Positions 1-13,090 are shown, numbered from the stretch's first letter. The stretch is 64,000 bases of DNA from Prostheceraeus crozeri (GCA_907163375.1 CAJQUW010014401.1:1-64000), one strand, 5' to 3'. Numbers and translations: made by a program. Notes: a model not told the origin generated them from the letters alone.

Positions 1-1209
1 AAATAGATAAAATTATCAACCAGCACTTGAAAATTGAGATTTTGTTATATTATTCGTTTGTCGCCTAGAAATCTGTTTAGTTCTTTCAGAAACCACTAAA
101 TTTCTCAAAAAATTAGAGTGAGGCAAGACTATGTAAGGCGATGAAAGACAAAGAGGCGAGCCTAGTCACTTTCTGATACAAAGACCTCTTCTTGTTACAT
201 TGAGTGATTCTGTTATCTGATATAGCTGAGAAATACGATGCGGGATAATATAGATAAAAGAATATTGCAACGGATCAGCCGGTGTAATAGCCAAGAGACC
301 AAACTTGTGCCGGTTCAGCCGATGTCATAGCCATTGCCATAGATTTTTGCTATTACTATTTTCAGCTGGTAAAATTTGAAATATTTGGGTACTGCGTCAC
401 TATGACGAAACATCCACTCTTGCTTCCGCATTTAAACACTAGAATTATTTTTAGTCATTAAAGTCTGTGCGAAATCCCATTGGTGTAATGCATTTCAGGG
501 AGACGTAAATGCAGAAATTCAGAAAGAGATACATATCAGGAATTGTTCATAGGATGAAAATTAAGATATAGGCAAAAATCTGGCCCTCTACCCTCAATTT
601 GCACGGTTTTAGAGTTATCACCCCCACTACAGATGGTGAGAGAAGCACAACCGTTACGAACGAAACAATACGAATTCAATCTTCATCGGCATGATTTCAT
701 GATTCACTAAATTTATGCTTCATTTTTTTGAATGTGAATAGTAACGTGGAGCCATTAACATTATAATCATTGCCTTTGATAATGACATTTTGCCCTTTCA
801 GTGGTAAGTACATGTATTTTGTGATATGATCACGCTTAACAAAATGCTTTAATTATCAATAAGGCTGAGCATATAGACCATTAACCCATCGAATTGCTAA
901 TTTGATAAACATTACGTCTCCAAGGCGGTCATGACTCGGAGAATTTGCAAAATGCCATTGCTCCTTCTGAATTTTGATCAGTAAATTCCGCGAATTTTTT
1001 TTGAAAACTATGAAAATTTGCATATTTTATATGTGGTACTGGGTCGCAACTCGATTTCATCTGATTAAATCGAAACTGGATGCGCGGTTGGGATTTGATT
1101 AATACTGAGTTGCCATACTTACTCTATGGACTCTATGGCATTGTGCATGATGTCATCGAAAATCATATGATCCTCTTCAAGAAACAACGTGACTCCTTTT
1201 TTTCGGAGA
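1..1209. other. gene-free stretch
   Basis: No coding region, RNA gene or clear repeat was recognised. The sequence is AT-rich with short unrelated open frames only. A small duplicated phrase containing 'gccggt...atagcc' occurs near 277-335 and is too short to classify. Confidence 0.5.
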
Positions 1210-1545
1210 AAACAGACTTTGATTTACCAACAAGACGGAGCTCCGGAATGAGAACACGTCTGAACGAAAATCCTCAAGATCACTGGATAGGTAGGGGCGG
1301 CTATCGGAATTGACCATCTTGAAGTCCTGACCTGGCGATGAGCCATTTTTGGTTATGGGGATGCACACGGGATCAGATCTGCAAATTTTGAGACCAGAAT
1401 CCACTCATGAGGTGAGAGATAGAATTGTAGCAGTGTTGAATTCCATTGACAATCCTACTGCAAGGCACGTGTAAATTTCTTCAAGCGATGTGAAGCATGT
1501 GTATCAGCGCACAGGTCTCATTTTGAACAATTGTTGTGACTGGGT
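1210..1545 (+). pseudogene. decayed Tc1/mariner-type transposase fragment
   Basis: Scattered frames read like the C-terminal catalytic half of an IS630/Tc1/mariner transposase: a 'YQQDGAP'-type second-aspartate block near 1220, an 'IGRGG' block near 1290, then a degenerate 'SPDLA...WLWG' third-aspartate block near 1320-1360. Stops and frame changes separate the blocks, so nothing functional is encoded. No inverted repeat ends were found, so this is a dead fragment rather than an element with borders. Assignment rests on motif order only. Confidence 0.6.
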
Positions 1546-1571
1546 TAGTAGAAAACAACTTTCAATTTTTT

Positions 1572-2912
1572 AATACATTCTCCAATCCCCAAATCTAGTC
1601 CTGCAAGTATCAATAGTGTACGACCTATTACTTTGTTGAGTGTATCAAGTAAGATCCTCGAGAAGGTGGTCTTAATTCAGTTAGAAGCACCATGATTTCT
1701 TGCTTCCCTGCATCTCAATTTGCTTACAAGCCTAAGTTGATTACCGCATCTGCATTGATTTCTTTACATGACCGTATCACAAAATCTTTGGATGATCCCC
1801 TAATATCCTCCTGTTTGCTTCTTAGCTATGGTTTCAGCAAAGCGTTTGATTCTATTCCACATGACATCCTCCTTAAGAAACTTGTTGCTCTTGACTTTCC
1901 TTCCGGCTTTATTGTCTAGCTGCACGATTATTTTTGTGGCAGAAACCAAAGAGTCAAATCTAAAGGTGCTCTCAGTGACTTACTTCGAGTTAGCAGTGGT
2001 GTGCCACAAGATTCCCTTTTGGGTCCTTATCTTTTTGGGCTTTAGTGCTATGACCTACAAGCGCCATGCACAGATACGTTTTTGATACAATACACTGATG
2101 ATGGCTGCGAAGTTATTGAAATAGGACATGATGAATTCTCAAACATTTTTTCGACAATAAGAAAAGAACATGTCTGTATTCGTCGTTGGTCCTCAGCGAA
2201 TAAGTTGACGTTAAATGAGTCACAGTGTTTCACTGTGAGTTTCATAAAGAAGACATCTCCAAATTTTTCATGTGGTTTGCCTTTTCCCTTAAAGATAGAA
2301 TTCAAGTTTCTTGGAGCAACTTGGTCTGATAATCTACACGTAACATGGACAAAACATTTTCAGCAAATTGAGGCACGCTGCTCACGACGGTTGAATTTTT
2401 TGCGAGTTCTGAAACCGGTCCTATCTCATAGCGAATTATGGCTGCTGTACGTACAATGCTATGATAGAAAGTATATTTCTGCACTGTGCACCTATCTTTG
2501 GTCATTTAAATTTTAAATGCTTTCATATTGTGTACAAAACTTTTCGTCGTGCACGACGTATCATCTGTTTTTCAGATTGTTCGTGTGCCTTTGCTAGCTG
2601 TAACCATTTCTTTGATAAGTACAAGTCATCCTACAGGAAGCTACTGTGGTCAGCGAATTCACTTGACCATCCCTCACACTCATTAGTTCCATCAATTAAA
2701 GACAATCGAGTTTCTGTTCCTACAGCTTTAACGAACAGGAGGAGGAATTGATTTACGTGTATTCAAGTATTATTTACAATGGACTTGGGTCAATTTTATA
2801 AGTTGTTATTCTACTGAGAATTTGTATCTTGCATAGTCTATTTTTACTGTTTTTTTATTTCCATTTCATTGAATAAAGGAACATATAAAGGAATTATTAT
2901 TATTATTATTAC
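1572..2912 (+). pseudogene. 5'-truncated LINE reverse transcriptase remnant (CR1/jockey-like)
   Basis: Conserved non-LTR reverse transcriptase blocks appear in order but in changing frames: 'RPITLLSVSSKILEKV' near 1630, 'FAYKPKLITASAL' near 1715, 'SKAFDSIPHDILLKKL' near 1840, a 'SGVPQDSLLGPYLF' equivalent near 2000, a 'YTDDG' box in place of YADD near 2088, then the C-terminal 'WSSANKLTLNESQC', 'FKFLGATWSDNL' and 'RRLNFLRVLKPVLS' segments to about 2510. The 5' end is missing, frameshifts are frequent, and the 3' end finishes in an (ATT) run after AATAAA-like sequence, as in CR1/jockey-type LINEs. The copy is dead. Confidence 0.85.
2893..2911 (+). repeat. (ATT)n LINE 3' tail
   Basis: A short ATT microsatellite directly ends the LINE remnant. 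Such short tandem tails are typical of 3' termini of CR1/L2-like LINEs and mark the insertion border. Confidence 0.7.
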
Positions 2913-3550
2913 TATCTAGTCTCATTTAGACTCTCATCTGCCCAGTTTTACATGATCTACGTCTCTTCCAATTTTTGTGATAATTAAAGCCCGCTACTTG
3001 CCAAGGCTTTGGAGAGCAGAACATTTACCTCTAAAGGTGATTGAGTTACAGATTATGGTTTCACAAACAATGATTTCACTTCCTAGTGGGAAGAAAAGGC
3101 AATACTTTTGATTAAACAGCCTATGGATGGAACAATAATGATGTGCAAAACATTAGTTACACATGCTACTTTCCATTTACTTTTAAATTATATGGTGTTG
3201 CTTAATTCAGACTGTCATTATAATTTTGAGTTGTTCAATGCCTATGGCGCCACCTGTTGTTCAAAAACAAATAACTAAGCTGATATAGTAATTATCCATC
3301 ACATTGACTATATGACAATGAAGCAATCGATGGCTGTGGCAGCATCTAGTATCACTGCTTTTGTTAACAAAAAATGTTTGATTAAACCATCTATACGTGA
3401 CATCCATCACATCTATATAATTTAATTTTGCATAGACTCACTTCCCAGGACATTGAGATTGAAGATTCTATTTGGAATTAGGGCGTCATTGTGTAATTTC
3501 TCCTTGTTTGTCATTCTCAATGTAATAAACATGTTGACCATTGACATGAA
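2912..3550. other. gene-free stretch
   Basis: No gene or recognisable repeat was found. It is ordinary AT-rich intergenic sequence between the LINE tail and the tandem duplication. Confidence 0.5.
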
Positions 3551-3740
3551 GTTCATTTGTTTCACGCTGTCTAAGCAAGATAATAGAGCTTCATTTAGCA
3601 AGATAATGCAACTTCCCGGCGAAATCAAGCATAATAAACGAAAAAATGAGCCACATTCAAACAATCATTATCCTGATTAAAACATTTTTTAATCAAACTA
3701 CATTTGTATATTCAATGCGATCAATCCTTCTTGTCAAATA
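3551..3740. repeat. tandem duplication, copy 1, part A
   Basis: About 190 bp starting at 'gttcatttgt' is repeated almost exactly at 5933-6122. In copy 1 this block is separated from its partner block B (5872-5934) by the mariner at 3741-5869. In copy 2 blocks A and B are contiguous. Confidence 0.85.
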
Positions 3741-3981
3741 CAGGGTGAGTCAAAAAAAACGTTATTTGAAGTTTGTGAAAAATCTATCTGAATTGTCATT
3801 ATGATTTCTTTCTCAAGTTGACTGATTGAATTTCTATGGTTTTATTTTCCATATCCAAGCACCAAATCAATGCTCTAAGTTCAAAAAATTCGAATTCATA
3901 TCATCGAACGAATGGCTTCTGTAAATAATTTATACAAGTGTATGTACAAGTATTCATTTAGTGCTTCATTCATGCCAAACT

Positions 3982-5752
3982 ATGATGGAAAGGAAGGCAA
4001 GGCTTGTTGTATGGGCGGTTACATTCAACAATGTGTCCGAAGCAATGAGAAAATACATGGATGAATTTCATGAGGAAGCCCCACCTCCACCGACAGTCCA
4101 TCGTTGGATGAAGAAATTCCTTACGTATGGGGATATGAATAAGCGTGAAAATGGAAGTGGTCGTCCAGTGACGGCTACAGGTGACGATATCTTTACCTCT
4201 ATCAAGCCGATAATTGAAGATGACCCGAACGTTTCTACGCGTCGCATAAGCAACACGCTTGGAGTCTCGCAAAGTAGCGTCGTTCGCTGTCTTCATAAGA
4301 AAAAGTATCATCCCTATTAGTCCGGCAGCCAGAACGAGTTTCTGCAGGGAACGAGGCCGAAAGTGAGACCTTCACAAAATGATGTACACCCTATGCCCAC
4401 TACGAATTCACGCGTCTGCCGAGTTCTAGTGAGTTCCTATTCTTGTCAGACAGGATCAAAGAAAAACACATGTAAATCCAATGGGACGCAGATTGCAGTT
4501 TTTGGCAAAAATGAAATGTTCTATGTTTTCGTTTATAAACTGGAAAGTATTAAGTCTACAGTCATAATTTTTGACAAGGAGTGTCTTCAGGTCATTCCCT
4601 ATCATGTGCATGTGCTGTTATCATGCATCTGATCAGGAATGTATGTGAGAATGTGGTTGAATGTGGAAAAAGCTGTTAAAAATGTTTATGGTTGCCGGCA
4701 TTTAGAGGCTCGCCAAATCTGTATATGTAAAGCTTTATAGACAGGGTTGCATGAACATGATAGGAAATGACCTGAAGACATTCCTTGTCAAAAATTATGA
4801 CTGTAGACTTAATACTTTCCAGTTTATAAACGAAAACATAGAACATTTCATTTTTGCCAAAAACTGCAATCTGCGTCCCATTGGATTTACATGTGTTTTT
4901 CTTTGATCCTGTCTGACAAGAAGAGGAACTCACTAGAACTCGGCAGACGCATGAATTCGTAGTAGGCATAGGGTGTGCATCATCCTGTGAAAGTCTCACT
5001 TTTGGCCTCGTTCCCTTCAGAAACTCGTTCTGGCTGCCGGACTATATAAGCCAACCTTCGTCCAGGAACTCTCAGATGACGATCACGACCGACGTCTCGA
5101 ATTCTGTCAATGGATCCTCAATTCCTCACTTCAGCATCCTCAATTCCATCTCCGAATAGTTTTTTCCGACGAAGCTGTCTTTCATTTGAATGGAACTGTA
5201 AATAAGCACAATCTGCACTACTGGAGCACTGAGAACCCTAAAGCTTTCGTCGAAAAGCTTCATGACCGGAGATCTGTCACTGTATGGGCCATGATAGACC
5301 ATACTGGAGTGCTGAGTTACGACATCAGTGAACTAACGATGAACAGCGATCGGTACTGCAATGTTCTGAAACAGCATGTTATTCCCTTCTTGCGACGAAA
5401 CGAAAACCAGAGCAGATTCTATCAACAGGATGGAGCCCCTCCCCACTACAGCAACGCAAGTCGAAGAATCCTCGACGAAAATCTGACGGGTCGAAGGATT
5501 GGTCGAAGAGGACCAGTTGAGTGGCCACCCCGTTCTCCAGACCTTACTGTTTGCGACTTCTTCCTGTGGGGAGCGTTAAGAGACCGAGTGTATGCGCGAC
5601 TGCCAAGAAATACGAGAGAACTGACAGCCTGCATTCGAGAGGAAATTACTTCTTTCACATCTAACGCTTGCATGAAGGCCTATGACTCATTTGTTCGACG
5701 ATGCTCTCTTTGCATTCAGCAGGAAGGTGCTCAGTTTGAGTCGCTGTTGTAA
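3982..5752 (+). pseudogene. mariner transposase split by a foldback insertion
   Basis: The N-terminal piece (3982-4317) has the two helix-turn-helix regions of mariner transposases ('PTVHRWMKKFL', then 'STRRISNTLGVSQSSV'), and stops in the foldback element just after 'KKKYHPY'. The catalytic piece resumes at 5045 and runs to 5752, with 'VFSDEAVFHLNG' (first Asp, near 5165), 'YQQDGAPPHY' (second Asp, near 5425) and 'SPDLTVCDFFLWG' (third Asp, near 5540). The three aspartates are present, and apart from the insertion the two halves look undamaged, so the inactivation seems due to one event. The start is taken at the ATG at 3982; the frame is also open upstream. Confidence 0.85.
4318..5044. mobile_element. 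foldback/MITE-like element with ~295-bp inverted arms
   Basis: The left arm (4318-about 4612, starting TAGTCCGGCAGCC) and right arm (about 4750-5044) are near-identical inverted copies around a ~135-bp spacer. The flanks TAT (4315-4317) and TAT (5045-5047) fit a 3-bp target duplication, and removing one copy leaves the host mariner codons in frame. The arms contain mirrored open frames starting MRPSQNDV and MRLSQDDA, which are by-products of the palindrome. No transposase is encoded, so it is non-autonomous. TWA-like 3-bp duplications are known for PIF/Harbinger elements; family assignment is uncertain. Confidence 0.8.
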
Positions 5753-5869
5753 CCACAGCTTGTGAGGAGCAGCTTTTTCAATGTTCATAACCGCCTGTTG
5801 TTGCATTTTATTGTAACTTATAATAGATATCCCACAAAAGGTAAATAACGTTTTTTTTTACTCACCCTG

Positions 5870-6183
5870 TATATTCTTGAACAAAACATGCCGAAAATCA
5901 TTTAGAAAATCATCCTGAAATTTTCTCACTAGGTTCATTTGTTTTACGCTGTCTAAGCAAGATAATAGAGCTTCATTTAGCAAGATAGTGCAACTTCCCG
6001 GCGAAATCAAGCATAATAAACGAAAAAATGAGTCACATTCAAACAATCATTATCCTGATTAAAACATTTTTTAATCAAACTACATTTGTATATTCAATGC
6101 GATCAATCCTTCTTGTCAAATATATTCTTGAACAAACATGCCGAAAATCATTTAGAAAATCATCCTGAAATTTTCTCACTAGG
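5870..6183. repeat. tandem duplication: part B of copy 1 plus uninterrupted copy 2
   Basis: Block B (5872-5934, 'tattcttgaacaaa...') is followed by A' (5933-6122) and B' (6123-6183). The junction A'-B' at 6121-6122 is an unoccupied TA and serves as an empty-site control for the mariner insertion in copy 1. Confidence 0.85.
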
Positions 6184-6478
6184 TACTCGCCATATATGCA
6201 TGATTAATGGCGATTCATCATTGGTCACGTGGAAGTCACATGTGTGTACATACATGTATGTGACCAGATGTGACCGATGTGACGGATATGCGTCGAGCAC
6301 ATTATTGATTTAATGGGGCAATAATTCATTGATATCAAGCTATGATGTCCTTGAGTTTTATCAGGGACTCCAATGTCTTCTGACTCTGGACACAGACATT
6401 AATGAAGCGACCTGTCTATGAAATGACTCAAATCCAAGATATCTACTTGTCGATGAAATGACCCTGTGAACCACAATT

Positions 6479-6500
6479 ATATATATATATATATATATAT
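6479..6500. repeat. (AT)n microsatellite
   Basis: Uninterrupted AT dinucleotide run. Confidence 0.9.
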
Positions 6501-7636
6501 GATGTTTTAAAAAAAAGAATGACACGGTCAATAAATAAGATCCTATAGTTGCTGGACTGCATAGTCGAATGTCTCTTTTATGAGTCCGATGTTATAGAGT
6601 TTGATTCGCTCAAACTAAATGTACGATATACACGTATAAACATAGGCACTTACTTTCTTTAACTCAGCATAATTCAGAGAAACTAGATAGAGCTATACTT
6701 GGACATTTATAGCTATGATTACATTATCGTATCATGTATTACTGATTTTTGATGCGAAAATCACCTCATCGGTTCCCTAGTGGACAAAGATGTTTAGTAA
6801 TTGAAAAAAATTGTCGAACGGAAATTCAAAAAATGTGTCTAATTGCTAAAAAGCACAAGCGTTGATGATATCTAACGTAGAAGTGCAGATGCATAATCTA
6901 TTTCCATCGTATCAACCTGCTTTTTCCAAAAATCATAAAATCAATAGTTATGTTTACGAGAAATAACTCAAGCTGACTAAATTTAAGAAAAATGCCTACA
7001 TGTAGCATATGTACAAATTAACACTGTGACTGCAAATCGTGATGGCTCTGCAGTGCTGCAGATATTGCATGTCAGGGTTGGAACCGGCCGGCCTGTCATT
7101 CTAATAAGACTTATGTCGGCTTTACGACATTCATTCTAGAATTAATTGTCTAGTCAGTTAAATTAGCATTGCAACATTGTACGAATATGAGAACATATTT
7201 TTTTATGACGCAAACATTGCGAACCGTTTCTTGAAAATTATCCTTCAAATCATTATTCAAAGCGGCTGACAGAACGTTGAATATCATTAAAAGTTGGCGG
7301 TGATAAAGAAGTTTAGGTGCTTGGGATGCTTAGAATAAACGTTGCAACGCATGAGGAAAATTTATTAATTTTTGTTGTTTTTCTGCTTTGTCAGGAATAA
7401 GATTCAAGGACACAACTATTTGGAGGTACATTAGTAAGTTTTGGTAATAAGTCAATTCATCACTAAATTCACGGCTGTTTTTGCTCGAGGATTCTAATTG
7501 TAGCTTAAGTTTGTCTCCTCGGAACTCTTGCTTATCGGAAAACCGGCAAACTTACCATGTGCTACATAGAGATCGAGAAATCGAATGATGTCTATAGCGG
7601 TCTAAGTTGAGCAGCTGTCAGTCTGAAGTAGTAGGA

Positions 7637-7765
7637 CACAGAGACGCCGGTTTTATAGCTTCGGCCGGTTTTCAATGCACCGGCCCCGGCCGGCCTGTTT
7701 TGATTACGCTGGCCGCCGGCCCGGTCGGCTCCAACTCTGTTACATATGCGCCAAATTGCACCGGT
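7637..7765. repeat. GC-rich CCGGCCGG palindromic patch
   Basis: Within AT-rich DNA, this stretch has repeated ccggcc and ggccgg words ('cggccggtttt', 'ggccccggccggcctg', 'ggccgccggcccggtcgg'). A related phrase occurs at 7080 on the same strand. It could be the remnant of a GC-rich terminal repeat; no element borders are visible. Confidence 0.4.
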
Positions 7766-9364
7766 ACCTGTATGGAAGAAATCACTACTCCTATGTTCAG
7801 TTTTGTACAAAACAACAATTCGAACATTTTGAAATTTTTTCATAGTCAAATATAAAAAGTGTGATTTTGAAAAAGCATAGCTTCTGAAGAATTCTTTCAA
7901 TCTCTCTGAAATTTTCTCAACACAAAATCAGCGTATTTCAGTTTGCGTCCTCTTATTCATTGAAAGCATGCACTTAAAGAAATACACTTTGCGGACAAAT
8001 TATCATTAAGTTAATAATTTGAGATGCACGAAAATCGTCGTCTTGCCTCTTGATCCAGATTCATGAATATTGGACCGCAGTTCAAAAGTATAACGTCGGC
8101 GTCATGACTCAACATTCGGTAAAACTCTCAAAAAAATCTTTTACAAAATTGCCTAATCTAACTTTAAAGCCATGAAAAGCTAAAGTGCAAAGCATATTTT
8201 GCTGAAAGTCAGTCATCAGAAAAAATCGTGTTCGACGTCGTATTTCGATGGAGCGTCAAATTTGGTATTATTATATCTTTTCAATTACATTTTCTAACTA
8301 GAATAATATGACAATCATCATTTCACATCAACATATCTGAGACAATGTCTGTAGGCCAATTACTAGCCTATACAAATACAACCTCCTAGTGAAAAAAGTA
8401 GCTAAACAACACAGTCAACCAAAATTCAGTAGTGAATATAGAAAACTAATAAATTTTTGTCAGAGATCTGCACTGCAGTATCTCTCCACGATGTTGTTTG
8501 AAACATTAACTTCTGTTTCAAAAGTGCGTGGCTTGAAGAACGAATGCACTCTTTCATATTCATGTGCGCAAACATGTTGTTTTAGCCGATAACTCATGCA
8601 TTATTAGAACCTGATAAAGCCTTATATTTGTGTTTGCTGATATATGCTGTGTACATTAACTGATATCATACAAAGATCAGATATCATATGCACTTAAAAA
8701 CAATTGAAAATTTTCATGATTTACATTCCCATAATAGTATGAGGAAATCACAAAGATGGTCAGTGGGCTCGGTCTCATCGGCCGGTGTTTTGCGACATCA
8801 ATTTGAATATCGATGTATAAAATATATTATTTGAGTGTATTTTTTCGACATTTTTAATGTTTAAAACTATCGGTTTAGCAAGCTTTTCAATCCGAGACAC
8901 TAGTGGATCTTATTAAAACATTCACCGCAAATGCTGAAGTTTATCTTCAGATCAGTCAAACACAGCCAATCGCAACCAAATTTAATATTTCAGCTAATGA
9001 ACATATTGGACCTGTTTTGACTGCAAGCGATATTTTGCTCCAATAAGACTCCCAGTTTATACATTAGAGACGATAGTGAAAATGTAGTCAATACATTCAT
9101 CATTCTAATGCTACTCGAATTTTCATGTGAATTGCAGCTTGAAGGGAAAGCTTACGCGAACGCTCACTTTTGACGGGCATCTATGCATGTAGAGTGGGCA
9201 ACTAAGATAATGTCCTCATTTACCCGCATCTCAATTTATGTGACGATCGTTTTAAGTTAAGTGCTCCTCAAACAAAAATCCTAAACAACGGTTTTCAGCA
9301 GTTTGATAATAATAAATCATGAGTATTATCTGCATGATGAATTATAAAATCATGAATCACACCT

Positions 9365-9600
9365 ACCACAGAGTTGATCATAAAAACCGGACCACATGAA
9401 TTTCACTGAGATTCAATCGATTTTCATGTCTTTCAATCTTGATGCACATCAACGTGCCATACATCATTTGAGAGTTTGTATTCTCAGTTTTGAAATGAAC
9501 TATGACAAACTTGTATCCGCTATTGCATTTGCTCAAAATATGAAAATCTCTAAATTTGCAAATTGCAAATTTTCAATAGGAAAACATGTGAGTATGATAA
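9365..9600 (+). repeat. dispersed repeat, uninterrupted copy
   Basis: The segment beginning 'acagagttgatcataaaa' matches, in inverted orientation, 36846-37010 and then 16440-16567. Shared blocks include 'ttgatcataaaa', 'ttcaatcgatt', 'tttcaatc', and further on 'caaattttcaat...gaaaacatgt'. No protein is encoded. The copies are diverged, so this is an old dispersed repeat. It is the reference for the copy that was split by the mariner and Polinton 1. Confidence 0.65.
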
Positions 9601-12600
9601 TGAATCAGGCACGGGGAGAGTGAGCATTTTCCTAGCTCTCCTTTGACACGTTAGTCATCAAAATCGGTGAACTAGGAAAAATAGTGATATCGTGAAGTTG
9701 TCACAAAATAATGACTCTTTTGACTGAAAGTGTTGTATTCTCGCTATTTCATCAAAAATGTTCATGTTTGGTGTCTTCAGAATCCTTCAGATGTAAGTAG
9801 TGTGCGAATATTTAAGTTTTATTCAGACAAGTTCAATAGTTCTTTTTCAGACATCTTCAACATGTTTTCTCACTACCGGTAAAGTAGGCCTACACAGACG
9901 TACAAGGTGAACAATCTGCAGTCATCGTGACAGAGCAAAGACACGCCTTGGCTTATTGCTTTGTTTTGAACCTTCTTTCACCTTACATGTTGTTTGTTTG
10001 TATTATTCTGCAGCGCCCGCGAGAGCAACAAAGACGGTAAATACGAGTATAGTTTTTATGTTTGCAAAACTAGAAGGAGAGCACATTTTTACGTGTACAT
10101 GAAGTCCTCCCATTTAAGCAATTAACTACAACCAAGGGTTTCCAAAAATTAGCTGCAATCTATTTTGAGCAACCAATCAATTAATTCCAATTGTTAATAA
10201 TCATCGTTTGAATAGACTATAATTCTTGATTTTGAATTTTTCACTCTGATATTTCAATTTAGCGAATTAAGCTAGACATGCTTCACAAGTCGCAAAATAG
10301 CCTTACTTGTATATTAATGGCAGTTGTCAATTTGCATAGATACCTTAGTAGACCCAATAAGGCCTATGCATAAAACTATATTCTTAATTGGATGTGAATT
10401 CAAAACTGAATTCCTTTCCTGCCTGCATATCGAAGTGGGTACAATGAAACAATAAATGATCCTGCGAAGCAACCTGCGACATTTTATCGATTTGCTCTTA
10501 ATGAACCTAGACATCAATTTGGATCAAAAGCATCCTCCCCGGCTGCACTTTCAGTCCTGTCAACGTTTTCCATCATCTCCGACTGCGCTTTGAGTCTTGT
10601 GCCTATTTTATTTTTTATTGATCTAAATGCACTTGTGTTTAATTGCCAAAGCAGTTATGAGATGGATGCGCGTATGTGATACAGAGGTTCAGATATTCCG
10701 CTTGGCATTTTTCGATATAGTGATGGTGCTTGCCCCATGCAACTCATTACACAGTACTAGAATGAGCGCAAATTGAGCATGCTGTGCTTTCGAACCTAAA
10801 GAATTCTAAAATAAGTACTAATATTTTCGAGCTGAAAGAGCACTAGATTCTGAGACTCATTTCTTAGTCGTAGTTAGTACCAAGGTTCAGTGCTCTTTCT
10901 AGTACTCATTTGGGACTTTATGAATAACATTGAGGCTGTTCATTTGTAAATGACTGATTGAAGTCCGTGGGGCCGTGGGATTCAAATTGATCGGAAATTC
11001 ATAAAGCCCGTGGGATAGGATCGACCTGAGAATAAAGAACCCTCGTCCCATGAACATCCCTGAGAAATCGAAGCACAAGGCTATCGAAAGATCTGTGAGA
11101 ATGTTTCTATTAAATAGAAATTCAACTTCAATTCAAATTCAAGCATTGTGTATGAGCAATTATGACGAGAGCTTGCATATGATGAAGTGCATGTTAAATG
11201 AAAGATAATATCAAAAATAGAAATGTAGCAGAAATTAGCTCAGCAAATGGACTGAGTCGAAAATTGCTGAAAGCAATGTAGAATGATATCAACTTGTCAG
11301 CAACCGGCAGTTTGACATTTTGGCCTAGAAACATAAGATTTAGTGATTGAGTTTCGCTATCATGACAATCCTTGCTTTGTGTGAGTACTTTCTCTACACA
11401 GAATGTTTATTCATTTTCTATCAACTGAAAATTCATCTTTTCCTTCCCTAATTGGCTCAAAGCTTAGTATCATCTGATTTCAATAGTGCTACGCAAGCTG
11501 AGGCAAGTTTCTTTTACTACACCTCTCAAATTAAGGGTGATATTTTGACACCAGTTTCTGTCTTGACCTCGAAAATCGAAAGAGGCTGATAATGAGACTT
11601 TCCCAGAATAGACGGACAGAAAACAGAAAACCGAACCTGTATAATAATAAAGGACTAGGACTGACAAGCGCATCAAAAACAATGTCACGCCATGGACATG
11701 CGCCGTCATGACAGTGGTACCCAGACTATGGCGGCTTCCAATGGCTAACAATGGTAAGTTAGCGGCACGTTGTCAGAGTATATTTTGTAAATATTCAAGA
11801 TGTTGTAATTTCTCTTTCAAATATATGACGAAACATTAGCGTAATCATTCACATTTTCAATATCAATGCATGCATTTTGAATATTTGGGCCAGGGACTTC
11901 TCGACATATCAATGGGATAAAAAAGATATGCCAAAAATATACATCGAGAAGTCAGAGATGAGGGGGTTTGTAAATCGCATCACAAGCATTTATTGCTGTA
12001 AAAGCAACTGAGATAAATCTCCTAGTCTCTGATTCCAAAGTTCTACGCTAAAAAATACAATGATTATACATCTCAGTGAGAAATTATTTCCCGGAATGCC
12101 GTGTTGATTTACCGGGAAACGGGATTCCCGAAATTGTGCAATTTCCGGGCTTGAGATTCGTGCAGGGGAGAGCCTAAATGGGCATCACCTCACGAGCTAT
12201 GCGGTAACGCCGGTAAGGAAATTTGCAAGCAAATTAAGGAATCAGCATTAGAAATAGATGTCACGGGATACTCAGTAGGATTGTACGTCTTTCATCAAGT
12301 TCTACATCGTGCTTCTATATAGACTTCTATTCATTTTGGCGTCCTTCATATGGGTTCAAATTAGATAGTGGGCCTCCATTGGAAAGATGGCTTCAATTGG
12401 AGAGAACACAGTAAATGGTTGAGGGTCCGTGTAGATTCCACATTTAAGTCATATTTCATGGCATAGTTGTAAATAAATTGAACTCGCGTCAATTTCGCTG
12501 TTTCAAACAAAAATATCACGAATAGTTTTATCATGAGAGTGTGTTTCCTCTGATAGAACAGAAATATTTAATCCAATGAGATTTTTTCGATAATGTTTTA

Positions 12601-13090
12601 TCGTTTTAGAACACGACTAATCTATGCAACAGACATTCGGCCGGGTGGGTGACTGTTTGCATTGAAGTCGAATATATTTATTTCTGGAGAAGAGGACGAC
12701 AGTCTAATGCTTTCCTTTCGATTCTGAGAAAGGTTGTTCAGTCTGGTTTTATCCTTCAGTCGTAACTCGACTGTAGCGGACGAGCGCTCATTTGACGTAA
12801 TACGATGCGTTTTTTGATGCGCCTGTTCAGAACCGGCTTCGCATGAATATATTTCAGAAAAACTTCGCTTTACTTGTATATTTGAGATAAAATCAACATT
12901 AGTCAAAAGTTTAATAAAGCAGTAAGGTTTCGATTTCGATTTGAATAGGAAAATGATAATGAGATGATTGAATTTGTTTTGGACATGAAAAACATAAAGA
13001 GTGAGATCAGGAGTTGTTCTATTTCGGGCACACTTTGTTCCAGCGTTTGCTATTATAACGCGCAACACTGCAGAAAGCTGATTATTTTGT
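9601..13090. other. gene-free stretch
   Basis: No gene is supported. A weak inverted repeat ('aaagagcacta'/'tagtgctctt'-like) lies near 10830-10915. A frame at 12622-13068 (minus) has no recognisable domain. Confidence 0.5.

Larger units (their letters stand above)
3741..5869 (+). mobile_element. mariner-family transposon with TA target duplication
   Basis: The ends are inverted: CAGGGTGAGTC followed by an A run and cgttattt on the left, and the mirror image ending CACCCTG on the right. Both sides carry the dinucleotide TA (3739-3740, 5870-5871). The neighbouring tandem copy preserves the empty site, which fixes the borders. Inside is one transposase gene interrupted by a foldback element at 4318-5044. 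The terminal repeats are short (about 25-30 bp). Confidence 0.9.
6190..9364. other. gene-free stretch with minor repeats
   Basis: No gene is supported. It holds an AT microsatellite (6479-6500) and GC-rich CCGGCCGG patches (7078-7100, 7637-7765, 8770-8795). The short open frames here have no conserved motif. Confidence 0.5.

Noticed and set aside
4363..4999. Two mirrored ~90-107-aa open frames sharing long identical stretches
   Set aside because: They are the two arms of one palindromic foldback element, not genes.
9396..9623. 75-aa plus-strand frame
   Set aside because: Lies in a dispersed repeat whose other copy does not keep the frame.
12622..13068. 148-aa minus-strand frame
   Set aside because: No recognisable domain, no start or promoter support, and composition like random AT-rich DNA.
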